Assembly: GCF_009740395.1 (NCBI RefSeq)
Contig: NZ_WOXT01000002.1
Coordinates: forward strand, 62,001 to 126,000
Length of the DNA: 64,000 nt
Reading direction: 5' to 3'
DNA from: Noviluteimonas gilva
GTDB taxonomy: Bacteria > Pseudomonadota > Gammaproteobacteria > Xanthomonadales > Xanthomonadaceae
Under the pieces are notes generated by a model. That model was given only the letters and a program-made list of their open reading frames with translations, ran no database searches and was not told the DNA's origin. The translations under genes were made by a program, and so were the position numbers. Positions 37,150-47,762 of the stretch are shown here, piece after piece. How positions within the stretch are numbered: position 1 is the first letter of the stretch; each line of letters starts with the position of its first letter.

Positions 37150-38604
37150 ATGGGGCGGAAGGCAACAAGGAGTGCTGGCGGACGCCTGCGCTGGATCGTG
37201 CTGGCCGGCGTGCTCGCGATCGGTGGCACCGCGTGGTTCGTGTACGCGCAGGCGCAGCGGTTCGCGGCGCGCAGCCTGTCGCATGTCTTCACCGGCGCCC
37301 GCGATACGACGATGGGCCGCGTGTGGTTCGATCCGAACGGCGACATCGTCGTCAGCGACATCCTCGTTTACCTGAGCACGCCCACCCTCGCGCCCGACGC
37401 GACATCGGCGAGCTTCGCCGGCGACACCAACACGCTGCGCTTCGAACGCATGCGCGTGCGCGCCCCCGGCGGCTGGGCGTTCTATCTGCGCAACCTGCTC
37501 GACACCAAGCTCGCCAACGCGCAGCTCCTCGAATGGCACATCGCCTTCGAAGGCTTCACCACGCGCGCCGGCTTCGACCCTTCGCTCGGCACGCTCGGGC
37601 CGATCGGCGCGATGAGCGCCTCGCCCTTCGAGGCCGAAGGCTGTTCGCGCCATGCGTTCTTCGTGCGCGAAGAACTCAGCGCGATGGGGCTGGACGCCGG
37701 TCCCGCGCAATTCGAACTGACCCTGCGCGAAGCCGACAGCCGCGTGGAAACGCGCATGGTGCTCAACACGCCCGGTGCCTCGCGCCTGCAGTACGACCGC
37801 GTGGAAACGCTGGCCGCGCCGACGAGCCTGTTGCAGATCGACAAGGCCGCGACGTCCACGGTGTCGGAACGTTGGGACATCAGCGACCAGGGCTTCGTGC
37901 GCGCGCGCAATGCGTTCTGCGCCAAGCAGGACCAGATCGACGAGCCGACATTCGTCGCGCGGCACGTGATGTCGGTGCAACGCCTGCTCGAAACGCGCGG
38001 CCTGCAGGCCGATGCGCAGACGGTCGCGGCGTATCGTGATTTCGCCACGAATGGCGGGCAGCTCGCCTTCGGCGGCACCTACGCCACGCCGCTCCACAGC
38101 AGCGAACGTGCGCAAGCGCGCCTCAACGGCAGTGCGTTGTTGCGCATGGCGGCCCGGCTCGAACACGGCAGCCAGCAGGGCGACGTGCAATTCAGCGGCA
38201 CGACGCCGCGCCCGCTCGCCACCGCGGACGGCGCGACGTTCGCCGCGATGACGAAGGAAAACGGCGGCACGATGCCGTCGGTCGGCAACGTCTCGGCGCC
38301 GAAGTCCGCGATTCCGGCATCGCCCGTGGCCAGCGATGCCACCGCGCCCGCGAAGCCGCAATACGCCTCGTCCTTGCCGAGCGCCACGCCCGCGATGGCG
38401 CCGGGCGGCCGCCTGGATTGGGACGACCTGCCTGCGATGCAGGGCCACATGCTGCAGGTGTTCACCATGCACAACGCGCCGCGCACGGCGATGTTGATTT
38501 CGGTCGACGCCAACGAAGCGCACGTGCGTGCGCGCATGCCGGGTGGATTCGCGGACTACCGCATCACGCGCGAAGCATTCCTGCGGGCCACCCTGATCCA
38601 GTAA
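37150..38604 (+). CDS. Membrane-anchored hypothetical protein
   Basis: Protein of 484 residues with one N-terminal membrane helix (RWIVLAGVLAIGGTAWFVYA) and a large periplasmic region. This region begins RVWFDPNGDIVVSDILVYL, followed by beta-rich stretches that recall AsmA-like proteins, but I cannot assign a family. A low-complexity Ala/Pro/Ser linker (about 370-410) precedes a C-terminal domain GHMLQVFTMHNAPRTAMLISV. The ribosome-binding site is GGGGAA, 8 bp before the ATG. It follows the ClpP-like lipoprotein gene and may work with it. Confidence 0.75.
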   Translation: MGRKATRSAGGRLRWIVLAGVLAIGGTAWFVYAQAQRFAARSLSHVFTGARDTTMGRVWFDPNGDIVVSDILVYLSTPTLAPDATSASFAGDTNTLRFERMRVRAPGGWAFYLRNLLDTKLANAQLLEWHIAFEGFTTRAGFDPSLGTLGPIGAMSASPFEAEGCSRHAFFVREELSAMGLDAGPAQFELTLREADSRVETRMVLNTPGASRLQYDRVETLAAPTSLLQIDKAATSTVSERWDISDQGFVRARNAFCAKQDQIDEPTFVARHVMSVQRLLETRGLQADAQTVAAYRDFATNGGQLAFGGTYATPLHSSERAQARLNGSALLRMAARLEHGSQQGDVQFSGTTPRPLATADGATFAAMTKENGGTMPSVGNVSAPKSAIPASPVASDATAPAKPQYASSLPSATPAMAPGGRLDWDDLPAMQGHMLQVFTMHNAPRTAMLISVDANEAHVRARMPGGFADYRITREAFLRATLIQ

Positions 38605-38823
38605 TCAGGCGACGACGTCGATCGCGACGTCGCCGACGACCACGTGCGACCCCGCGCGGATCTTGCAGCTCTTTCGCAACTCCACGACGCCATCGACCTC
38701 CACGGCCCCATCGGCGACCAGGTGCTTGCCCGCACCGCCGCTGTCGACGACCCCGACGAGCTTCAGCAATTGGTGGAGTTCGACGTAATCGTGCCCGTCG
38801 AGGGCGAATTGAAGGCGTTGCAT
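38605..38823 (-). CDS. S4-domain RNA-binding protein, YbcJ-like
   Basis: Small protein of 72 residues consisting of one S4 RNA-binding domain: HDYVELHQLLKLVGVVDSGG, then VADGAVEVDGVVELRKSCKI and VVVGD. It matches E. coli YbcJ-type proteins. The ATG at 38821-38823 is used; an upstream extension of 26 codons would overlap the deaD promoter region. It abuts the end of the convergent membrane-anchored gene (stop codons adjacent). Confidence 0.87.
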   Translation of the reverse strand: MQRLQFALDGHDYVELHQLLKLVGVVDSGGAGKHLVADGAVEVDGVVELRKSCKIRAGSHVVVGDVAIDVVA

Positions 38824-38899
38824 CGGGGTCCTGGAGGCAAGGAAGGCGCTGTCACGGCCAAGGGCGCACAATAGCGCCCCCCAAGAGGCCGGAGTGCCC

Positions 38900-40690
<1,791 letters not shown>

Positions 40691-40693
<3 letters not shown>

Positions 40694-41140
40694 GTCCACC
40701 TCCCCTCCAGGGGAGGTCAAAAAGAAGCCCGCCGCATGGCGGGTTTCTTTTTGGGTGGGGTAAATCTTGAGGTTCAGTACGTAGAACCATGCGTCTTTGT
40801 TGTTTGTGCGCCGCCACCAGTTGGGCGCATCGGCACGCCGCATTGAAGGCCACATTGCTCCGCAAGAGCTCAAGCTCCGCAATGTGGCCTTCAACGCGAC
40901 GTCCGCTGCGCACCACGGGTTGGGTTGCTCGACAGCACTTGTTGAATGGGTGCGTTGAGCGCTGATGGATGCGTGCCGACAGCCAGCACACCAGAGGGGC
41001 GGCGCCTTGCCCGTCGAGGACATCTCGGAGCCGAGCTCCGGTCGCGCGCTCTCCTCGATGTCCTCTCTCGGGCATCGGCGCCTTCGCGGCGATTTGATGG
41101 GTGGCGCGGTGCCCCTCTCCCTGCGGGAGAGGGGTTGGGG
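40691..41140 (+). repeat. Triple-hairpin intergenic repeat, copy A (with terminator arm)
   Basis: Forward copy of a structured repeat found four times here. After the terminator and about 90 bp of linker comes hairpin 1, with a perfect 16 bp stem TTGAAGGCCACATTGC (40843-40858) / complement (40879-40894) and an inner GAGCT/AGCTC pair. Hairpin 2 has a stem GAGGACATC (41016-41024) / GATGTCCTC (41057-41065), extended outward by GCCCG/CGGGC and GGCGCC/GGCGCC, with a GGAGC/GCTCC inner pair. Hairpin 3 is CCCCTCTCCC (41112-41121) / GGGAGAGGGG (41125-41134). The region 40694-41152 otherwise holds no credible gene; long minus-strand frames crossing it have no start or family support. Confidence 0.85.
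40698..40752. terminator. Double-hairpin terminator after deaD (left copy)
   Basis: Two consecutive hairpins: ACCTCCCC (40698-40705) with GGGGAGGT (40710-40717), then AAAAAGAAGCCCGCC (40719-40733) with GGCGGGTTTCTTTTT (40738-40752), loop GCAT. The T-run makes it a strong Rho-independent terminator for deaD. An almost identical inverted copy lies at 47690-47744. Confidence 0.88.
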
Positions 41141-41152
41141 TGAGGGCGTTGT

Positions 41153-41545
41153 CTATCGCAGAGGCTTGCCGCTGGCGGCTTCAATTGCGCACATCCATCG
41201 GATGTAGTCGTCGATGGACTCGATCTTGCCGGTGATCTCGACGCCGGCCTCCCTGGCACTTCGCATCACTTCGTCAAGCACCAGGCCGAAGCCGGAATCC
41301 CACTCGGATGTTCGTTGCGAGAGCTCGACGTCGAACCGATCCGTCGGGCGCAACTTGTCCATCGGCAAGTACATTTCCGTGGCCATGTATTTCAGGAAGA
41401 CGTGCACCGATTCCGGATTCAGGCCGGAATTCGCGTAGTAGCGATCAAAGATCGCGTCGAAGCCGACGCTCTCGCGCGCTTCGAGAATCTTGACGGGGTC
41501 GCCCATGAAGAATCCAAGCAGGACGGAGCGGATCGTTTTGATCAT
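41153..41545 (-). CDS. Small protein of unknown function (acyl-carrier-like pattern)
   Basis: Protein of 130 residues, second gene of a coupled pair. The ATG at 41543-41545 overlaps the stop of the preceding gene (ATGA), which favours it over a GTG two codons upstream. The C-terminal half, SEWDSGFGLVLDEVMRSARE then GVEITGKIESIDDYIRWM, has the helix/turn pattern of small acyl-carrier-like or DUF1493-type proteins, but this resemblance is weak. Base composition is lower in G+C than the neighbours. The stop lies about 20 bp beyond hairpin 3 of repeat A. Function unknown. Confidence 0.7.
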   Translation of the reverse strand: MIKTIRSVLLGFFMGDPVKILEARESVGFDAIFDRYYANSGLNPESVHVFLKYMATEMYLPMDKLRPTDRFDVELSQRTSEWDSGFGLVLDEVMRSAREAGVEITGKIESIDDYIRWMCAIEAASGKPLR

Positions 41546-41823
41546 TGGCACGTCGACGACCCGTTGGGTTGCTCGATGTAGCTCTGATCGATGCGTGTCT
41601 TGAACTCCTCAATGGAGGCCTCGAGGACGCCAAAGTCGATCGCGTCAGCGAACAAGGTCACGTACGTTCTCTGCTCGGAGTCGTCCCTGAAAATTTCCAT
41701 GACGAGCTCGCCGTCAACGTATGTCTCCAGGCCGATGCCATCTCTGTGGTTCACGTCGCTCGCCACGATGTAGCTGATCTGTCGCTTCGAACTCACGCTA
41801 CCCCCAGCAGGTCTGTTCGGCAT
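41542..41823 (-). CDS. Small protein of unknown function
   Basis: Protein of up to 93 residues, first gene of a coupled pair. The core SYIVASDVNHRDGIGLETYV then GELVMEIFRDDSEQRTYVTLF looks like a compact alpha/beta domain; I do not recognise the family. The ATG is at 41821-41823, but a GTG at 41794-41796, preceded by GGGGGTA, may be the true start (84 residues). G+C counted over two lines is 53% and 60%, below the surrounding genes, suggesting acquisition. It lies between oppositely oriented repeat copies A and B. Gene pairs of this size can be toxin/immunity-like, but nothing specific supports that. Confidence 0.68.
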   Translation of the reverse strand: MPNRPAGGSVSSKRQISYIVASDVNHRDGIGLETYVDGELVMEIFRDDSEQRTYVTLFADAIDFGVLEASIEEFKTRIDQSYIEQPNGSSTCQ

Positions 41824-41910
41824 GCAGCATTGTTGCCCTCGGAGACTCTAGCGCAAGCCTCCGAACTCCTTTGAAATACAGGAGGGGTGCGCGCTAAAAC
41901 GCCGGGCTCT

Positions 41911-42278
41911 CTCTCAAACCCCTCGCGCAGGGGAGAGGGGCGCCGCGCCCCCCCCATCAGATCACCGCGAAGGCGCCGATGCCCGAGAGAGGACATCGAG
42001 GAGAGCGCGCGACCGGAGCTCGGCTCCGAGATGTCCTCGACGGGCAAGGCGTCCGCCCGTCGGGTGTGCTGGCTGTAGGCGCGCATCCATCAACAAGCGG
42101 CGCACTCATTCAACAAAGCTGTCGCGAATCAATCCGCCCTGGTGCGCAGCGGACGTCGTGTTGAAGGCCACATTGCGGAGCTTGAGCTCTTGCGGAGCAA
42201 TGTGGCCTTCAATGCGGCGCGCCGATGCGCCGCTCTGGTGGCGGCGCACATCAACACCTACGGATGCTTCTGCGCACC
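41911..42278 (-). repeat. Triple-hairpin intergenic repeat, copy B (inverted)
   Basis: Reverse-orientation copy. Hairpin 1 keeps the same perfect 16 bp stem as copy A (42161-42176 with 42197-42212). Hairpin 2 uses GAGGACATC (41989-41997) with GATGTCCTC (42030-42038), extended by CCCGA/TCGGG-type pairing. Hairpin 3 is degenerate (CCCCT 41919-41923 / AGGGG 41929-41933). It lacks the terminator arm. Its outer edge overlaps the last six codons and stop of the ABC permease/peptidase gene (42258-42278). The gap 41824-42257 contains no other credible feature. Confidence 0.83.
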
Positions 42279-45200
42279 CACGTCACTCCCCACATCCACG
42301 AAATTATCCCGCGGCCGCACATCCACCAGCAGCGCGCGTGGATCGACGCCGACATGGCCAGGCTCGCTCGGCACCACCACGGTGATCGTCTGCGTCGCCT
42401 TGTCGATCCGATGCTTCTTCAGATACATCGGTTTGCCGAGGATCACCTCGCCGTTCTCCGCCTTGCGCGACGGACCAGGGAAGACGCCGATCTCCACCCA
42501 TTCGTCGAGCGGCCGCTCGATTTCCGCGCCAGCGTCGTCGACCACCAACTTGCGCGCACGCAAGTCCATCGTGACTTGCCAGCGACCGTCGCTGGTTTTC
42601 GTCGCCCGCGCTTGCGACGCCGAGAGCTCCCAATACGTATTGGCTGCGAACAGATCGTGCAGCAGAGGCTGATACTGCACCGGCGTGACCGCTTTCAACT
42701 CGCGATACAAATCCAACGTAGTCGCCAACGGCACGCTACCCGGCGGATGCGCATCGCGCAGTCGGCGCAGCGCGAGATTGACCTGATCGCGGCCGATGTA
42801 CTGGCTCAGCGCGTACATCGCCAACGGGCCCTTGCGATAGTTGAGGAATTGCTCGGTCGCACGCAGCAACGGTGGCGACGCGCGCGAGCGCGGTACCTGG
42901 TACTCGCGACGCATCATGTCCAGGTAGGCCTGCAACTGATCGGGGCCCAGCGTCTGCTCCACCACCTGCGTGGCCGAGAACGTGGCCATGCTTTCGATGA
43001 GCAACCCGGCGCCTTCCACGCGCGCAGGCGAGAACCGCCCGCCGCCCCACCACTGGTGTGCGACCTCGTGCGCGGTGACGGCGAACACCAGGTCGAGGTC
43101 CTCGGGCGCGCTGCCTGCGTTCAACAGCGCGAAGCCGTCGCCGTAATCGACCAGGCTGGGCTCGGAATGCGCGCCGATGTCGCGCGAGGCGTTCTCGACG
43201 ATGCGCATCGTGCGGTGTGGATAAGGTCCGAACAGTTGCGGATACAGCGCGAGCGCTGCGCACGCACTGCGCGCCATAGAATGGACGATGCTGTCGTGCG
43301 TGGGGTGATGGAACACTTCGACCTCCACGCCATGGCACTGCGTGCGATTCACCGCGTAGTGGCCCGAGAAGAACTGCACGCCCTCGCGGATCGGCGCGGG
43401 GCTGGCGTACTGGAAGTAGCGGCGGCCGTGTTCGCGCCAGCTGCGACGCAACACGCCCGGTGCGATCGCAACCTGGTCGTCGGTGGTGCCGACGATCGCT
43501 TCGAACTGGACGCCGACATCGCCGGGCACCGCCTGGCGTTCCTTCACGTCTTCCAGCGCCGGCACCAGCGGGCGCGCGGGCAAGCCCTGCGTGAGGCGAT
43601 CGCCGGCCTCGCGCAGTTCGCGCGCGGGTTGATAGCCGATAGTCGGCAGGATGCCGGCCGTGGTGAGCCAGGTGCCGTTGTCGACGATGCTGTCGTTCGC
43701 GCCACGATTGCCGAAGCCGCGCGGCGCGAAGCGCACGTCGTAGTCGAGTTGCATCGACTCGCCCGGGCGTAGCGGCGTGCTGAGTTTGTAGATGCGATGG
43801 CCGAGGAGGGCGTCGTCCAGCACGAGCGTCGACGGGCGATCGAAGCGCAGGCTGCGCGTGTCGATCCCGTCGTCGGTCGCCGTGGCGACGTGCACAGTGT
43901 CGATCGCGTGCGTCGTCGGATTGACCAATCGATAGCGGCCGCTGAACTCCGCGGCGCGTTTGTCCGGATGGATTTCGACGCGCATGTTCGATGTGGTCAC
44001 GCGCGGTTGCGGCACGTCGGCGTAGCGCGCATAGAGACGTTCGTACGCCGCCATGTTCGCGAGACGCGCGCCTTGTGACTGATAGCGATTGAGCACGTTC
44101 GTGTTGTAGAAGACGTACGCGCCCAGGCCCAGCATCGCGAGGCCGGCCAACGCGGCGGCGATCGCCGTGGGGCGCGTGAAGCGCGCATGTGCCAGCTTCA
44201 GCCGCGCACGCACGTCCGATTCGCGTCCGCGCACCCACGCGAGCCGCGCCAGCACGGCGAGCAACAACGCCCACGCGATCCAGTAGGCCTTGAACGCGAA
44301 CCACGGCGGCAGCGATGCGCCGAATCCGCGAATGTCCGAATACGACCAACCCGGACTGGCGCCGAACACCAACAGCTTGTGCTCGATGCCCAACATCGGT
44401 GCGAAGGCGATCAGTCCATAAACCACGAGCGCCGCCAGCGTGCCGAGGTGTTTGTGGTTCACCACCGTGTGCACGGTCAACGCGAGCAGCGCGAACAACA
44501 AGTAATCGGTCAACTGCAATCCAAGCAACACCTTGGCGTACACGCCAATCTCGAAATGCGAATACCCCAGCACGGCCTGGCCGAGCACGCCGACAACGAT
44601 CAACACCAGCATCCACGCGATCAGCACCATCGCCAGCGCGAGGAACTTGCCGACGAAGAACACCCAGTCAGGCACCGGCGCGGCGCCGCTGATTTCGCCC
44701 ATCCGCGCGTCGCGGTCGCCCCATACCAGTTCGCCGGCGTAGAAGATGGTCAGCAACGGAATGATCATCCACACGCGGTTGCCGGGGCTGGCGAGCGCGG
44801 CCGTGAGATAGGTCAACACATGCTCGGTGCGCGGCAGCAAGGGCACGCCGATCCATTCCATGCGCGCCGGCACCGCGACGCAGGCGAGGAAGGCGACGGC
44901 GCCCAGCGGCGCGAACACGGTCCAGCCTTTCGCGAGGCTGCGCAGCGATCGCGACGTGACGGCGCGCAGTTGTCGCAGTTGCGTCGCGCCGCCGAAGCGG
45001 CGTTCGGCGACCGGCGCTACGACGATCGCCGGTTGCGGCGCGACCGATGCGGCGTTCGCTTCCTGCAACGCAGCGAGTCCCTTGCGACGCCGCGCGCGGC
45101 GACCGCGTTCGGCCGGATGCGCGAGTCGAAAGCGCCGATAGGTGAACGCCAGCACCGCGCCGCCCACGGCAAACCACAGCAGGCGATTGGCGATCAGCAA

Positions 45201-45917
45201 GGGCTGCAAGCCGACGATCTGCGTATTCCGTTCGGTCGGCGTCAACGTGTCCGACAGGTTGCTGACGATGGCGATCATGCCGATCGGATCGAGCAATCGC
45301 GCCAGGTCCTGCTGGTGCAGCACCTGCATGACGAACGCGGCCAGGCCCATCGAGGCGAAGAACAACACCACGCTGCCGAAGTAGGCGACGATCGCGCGGC
45401 GGCTCAACGCCGCGAACGCGAATTGCACCGCGTTGGCGATGAACGCGTTCGGCAAGGCGATCATCAACCAGGCCAGCACGAAGGCGGAAGGGTGCCATTC
45501 GCCGACGATTTCCGGTTCGACGTCGGGCCAGTGCATGCCGAGCAACATGCCCGCCGGCACCGCCAGCAGGATCAGCGCGTTGAGCGCATAGGCCGCGAGG
45601 AAGCGCCCGGCGAGGTATTGAAACTTGGTGACCGGCGCGGTGTAGCTGAGTGGATGCAGGCCCGACTCGACATCGCGCGACGCAGCATCCCCCGCGATCG
45701 ACGCGGCGACGAACAACCACAGCATCCCCGCGACCACGGTGGTGGAGGCGATCACCAGCGGCGAGTTGATGAACATCCACCCGTTGCGTGCGTCGTCGGC
45801 GTAGTTGCCCTGGATGATGCTCCAGGCCACGAGGAACACCGCGAGAACATACAGCCACGTGGAAACCCGGCGCGCCTGGTAAGCGAACTCGAACCGGAAG
45901 ATCGTGCCGAGCTTCAT
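42258..45917 (-). CDS. ABC transporter permease fused to M1-family metallopeptidase
   Basis: Two-part membrane protein of 1219 residues. The N-terminal half (about 1-620) carries two sets of ABC-2-type permease helices separated by a basic cytoplasmic loop (RRARRRKGL). The C-terminal half is periplasmic and M1-like: NAGSAPEDLDLVFAVTAHE, the zinc site HEVAHQWW at residues 950-957 and the third ligand Glu975 in LLIESMATF. The spacing is HExxH-X20-E rather than the usual X18, with extra glycines after the WW. Start overlaps the ATPase stop (ATGA). The pair may export or process peptides. The final residues GAQKHP are encoded inside repeat B. Confidence 0.92.
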   Translation of the reverse strand: MKLGTIFRFEFAYQARRVSTWLYVLAVFLVAWSIIQGNYADDARNGWMFINSPLVIASTTVVAGMLWLFVAASIAGDAASRDVESGLHPLSYTAPVTKFQYLAGRFLAAYALNALILLAVPAGMLLGMHWPDVEPEIVGEWHPSAFVLAWLMIALPNAFIANAVQFAFAALSRRAIVAYFGSVVLFFASMGLAAFVMQVLHQQDLARLLDPIGMIAIVSNLSDTLTPTERNTQIVGLQPLLIANRLLWFAVGGAVLAFTYRRFRLAHPAERGRRARRRKGLAALQEANAASVAPQPAIVVAPVAERRFGGATQLRQLRAVTSRSLRSLAKGWTVFAPLGAVAFLACVAVPARMEWIGVPLLPRTEHVLTYLTAALASPGNRVWMIIPLLTIFYAGELVWGDRDARMGEISGAAPVPDWVFFVGKFLALAMVLIAWMLVLIVVGVLGQAVLGYSHFEIGVYAKVLLGLQLTDYLLFALLALTVHTVVNHKHLGTLAALVVYGLIAFAPMLGIEHKLLVFGASPGWSYSDIRGFGASLPPWFAFKAYWIAWALLLAVLARLAWVRGRESDVRARLKLAHARFTRPTAIAAALAGLAMLGLGAYVFYNTNVLNRYQSQGARLANMAAYERLYARYADVPQPRVTTSNMRVEIHPDKRAAEFSGRYRLVNPTTHAIDTVHVATATDDGIDTRSLRFDRPSTLVLDDALLGHRIYKLSTPLRPGESMQLDYDVRFAPRGFGNRGANDSIVDNGTWLTTAGILPTIGYQPARELREAGDRLTQGLPARPLVPALEDVKERQAVPGDVGVQFEAIVGTTDDQVAIAPGVLRRSWREHGRRYFQYASPAPIREGVQFFSGHYAVNRTQCHGVEVEVFHHPTHDSIVHSMARSACAALALYPQLFGPYPHRTMRIVENASRDIGAHSEPSLVDYGDGFALLNAGSAPEDLDLVFAVTAHEVAHQWWGGGRFSPARVEGAGLLIESMATFSATQVVEQTLGPDQLQAYLDMMRREYQVPRSRASPPLLRATEQFLNYRKGPLAMYALSQYIGRDQVNLALRRLRDAHPPGSVPLATTLDLYRELKAVTPVQYQPLLHDLFAANTYWELSASQARATKTSDGRWQVTMDLRARKLVVDDAGAEIERPLDEWVEIGVFPGPSRKAENGEVILGKPMYLKKHRIDKATQTITVVVPSEPGHVGVDPRALLVDVRPRDNFVDVGSDVGAQKHP

Positions 45918-46825
45918 GCTTCGGCGACCGGCTGCGCGCTCGCCACGTGTTGGCCGATGTGCCCGGCCATCGTGCTGAAGTACACATCCGTGAGGTCGGG
46001 CTCGGTCGCCTCGAAGCCGGCGCCCGGCGATGTCTCGTCGTACACATGCACGACGGTGCGTCCGCCCAGCAGCGTCGTCGAAATCACGCCGTGGTCGCGC
46101 TGGATCGCCGGGAGTTCATCCCGGGCCACTACGCGACGCCAGATTCGGCCGCGAATGCCTTCCATCGCCTGCATCGGCTGCGCCTCGAGCAGGATGCGGC
46201 CGCGATTGATGATCGCCATCCGCGTGCACAACTCCGAGACATCTTCGACGATGTGCGTGGAGAGAATGACCACGCTGGTTTCGCCGAGCTCGCTGAGCAG
46301 ATTGAGGAAACGCACGCGCTCGGCCGGATCGAGGCCGGCGGTGGGTTCATCGACGATCAACAACTTCGGGTTGCCCAGCAGTCCGACAGCGACGCCGAAG
46401 CGCTGCTTCATGCCGCCCGAGAAGCCGCCCAGCTTTTGATTGCGCACGTCCCACAGATTCACCTGGCGCAACAGCGACTCGACCACGTCACGCCGCTCAC
46501 CCCGCGCAGCGATGCCTTTCAACGCCGCGAAATAATCGAGCAGCGAATGCGCGCTCGCATGCGGATACACACCGAATTCCTGCGGCAGGTATCCCAGCGT
46601 CTTGCGCACCTCTTCCTTGCGCTGCAACACGTCGAGTTCGCCGAGCATGGCGCTGCCGCTGTCGGCTTCCTGCAACGTCGCCAGGATACGCATCAGCGTC
46701 GACTTGCCAGCGCCGTTGGGGCCGAGCAATCCGTACATGCCGACGGGGATGGTCAGGCTGACCTTGTTCAGCGCCTGCACGCCGTTGGGATAGGTCTTGC
46801 AGATGTCGCGGAGGGTCAGTTGCAT
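45914..46825 (-). CDS. ABC transporter ATP-binding protein
   Basis: ATPase subunit of 303 residues. Walker A GPNGAGKST, Q-loop YLPQEFGVY, signature GGFSGGMKQR, Walker B LLIVDEPTAGLDP and the switch His in LSTHIVED are all present. The C-terminal 80 residues form an accessory domain ending QPVAEA. The ATG at 46823-46825 is 10 codons inside the longest frame and starts the normal fold. It is the first gene of a two-gene operon with the permease/peptidase fusion (four-base overlap). Confidence 0.94.
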   Translation of the reverse strand: MQLTLRDICKTYPNGVQALNKVSLTIPVGMYGLLGPNGAGKSTLMRILATLQEADSGSAMLGELDVLQRKEEVRKTLGYLPQEFGVYPHASAHSLLDYFAALKGIAARGERRDVVESLLRQVNLWDVRNQKLGGFSGGMKQRFGVAVGLLGNPKLLIVDEPTAGLDPAERVRFLNLLSELGETSVVILSTHIVEDVSELCTRMAIINRGRILLEAQPMQAMEGIRGRIWRRVVARDELPAIQRDHGVISTTLLGGRTVVHVYDETSPGAGFEATEPDLTDVYFSTMAGHIGQHVASAQPVAEA

Positions 46826-46972
46826 GGGCGGGTTGTTGGATGCGGGACCCGGCAAGCGTTGCGCGACGGGGTGAGGCGAGGGTGGGGCGAATGTGTGGGG
46901 GCCGCGAAGTGACGAACGTCACCGTGACCATTCACTGCCCTTCCACTGAATCATTCATGGATCTGTTTAGCT

Positions 46973-47346
46973 GGTGCGCGGAAGCATCGTCGTTGGTTGT
47001 CGTGCGCCGCCACCAGAGGGGCGCAGCGGCGCGCCGCATTGAAGGGCACATTGCTCCGCAAGAGCTCAAGCTCCGCAATGTGGCCTTCAACGCGACGTCC
47101 GCTGCGCACTCCGCTCTGAGTTGCTCGACAGCTTGGTGGTGATGGGTGCGTCGCTTGTTGATGGATGCGCGCCTACAGCCAGCACACCAGACGGGCGGAC
47201 GCCTTGCCCGTCGAGGACATCTTGTAGCCGAGCTCCGGTCGCGCGTTCTCCTCGATGTCCTCTCTCGGGCATCGGCGCCTTCGCGGCGAGTTGATGGCAG
47301 AGCGGTTGCGCTGAGGTCCCGCTTTCTCTCCCAAAGGGAGAGAAGC
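46973..47346 (+). repeat. Triple-hairpin intergenic repeat, copy C
   Basis: Forward copy. Hairpin 1: TTGAAGGGCACATTGC (47039-47054) with GCAATGTGGCCTTCAA (47075-47090), one mismatch. Hairpin 2: GAGGACATC (47213-47221) with GATGTCCTC (47254-47262). Hairpin 3: TTCTCTCCC (47324-47332) / GGGAGAGAA (47336-47344), shared with copy D, which continues head to head. It begins GGTGCGCGGAAGCATC, as does the outer edge of copy B. Together with D it fills the 937 bp gap 46826-47762, where no gene is credible. Confidence 0.84.
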
Positions 47347-47751
47347 ACCGCTTCGCCCATCCGATCGCCGCGAGGAACGTCGCCTGCCAGAGGCGACGAA
47401 GTCACGACGGTGCGCGCGCCGAGGTGGGCGACGTTCCGTCCGTCTGGTGTGCTGGCTGTAGGCGCGCAGCGCGCAACCAGCGACGCACCCATTCACCAAA
47501 TGCTGTCGCGAAAAGATCAGACGCTGCGCGCAGCGGTGCGTCGTGCTGGATGTCCTTTTGCGGAGCGTGGCTCGCTCTTCGTGTAGCAAAAGGACATCCA
47601 GTACGGCGTGCCGATGCGCCCATCTGGTGTCGGCGCACGCGCAACATGACGAATGGTTCTACGTACTGCACCTCGGCGTTACCCCACCCAAAAAGAAACC
47701 CGCCATGTGGCGGGCTTCTTTTTGACCTCCCCTGGAGGGGAGGTGGACTCA
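47318..47751 (-). repeat. Triple-hairpin intergenic repeat, copy D (inverted, hairpins exchanged, with terminator arm)
   Basis: Reverse copy that aligns with copy A through its linkers and its terminator arm but has different hairpin sequences. Hairpin 1: CTGGATGTCCTTTTGC (47546-47561) with GCAAAAGGACATCCAG (47586-47601), 16 bp perfect. Hairpin 2: GGAACGTCGCC (47374-47384) with GGCGACGTTCC (47427-47437), 11 bp perfect. Hairpin 3 is the one shared with copy C. Conserved linkers include CTGGTGTGCTGGCTGTAGG and ATTCACCAAATGCTGTCGCG. The distal part matches 40691-40830 in inverted orientation. Confidence 0.84.
47690..47744. terminator. Double-hairpin terminator (right, inverted copy)
   Basis: AAAAAGAAACCCGCC (47690-47704) pairs with GGCGGGCTTCTTTTT (47709-47723), loop ATGT. 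Next to it ACCTCCCC (47725-47732) pairs with GGGGAGGT (47737-47744). It is the inverted counterpart of 40698-40752 and can terminate the minus-strand operon whose last gene ends at 47763. Confidence 0.87.
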
Positions 47752-47762
47752 TCCCACCGTTC

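Noticed and set aside
40843-40894. Integron attC site (palindromic, variable stem)
   Set aside because: The stems lack the RYYYAAC/GTTRRRY core pair, there are three hairpins per unit, and no integrase gene is present.
41979-42164. Short frame starting MPERGHRGERATGARL that recurs in three repeat copies
   Set aside because: Its conservation follows from conservation of hairpin 2 and the adjacent linker. It is lost in copy D where the stem is exchanged, and it has no ribosome-binding site.
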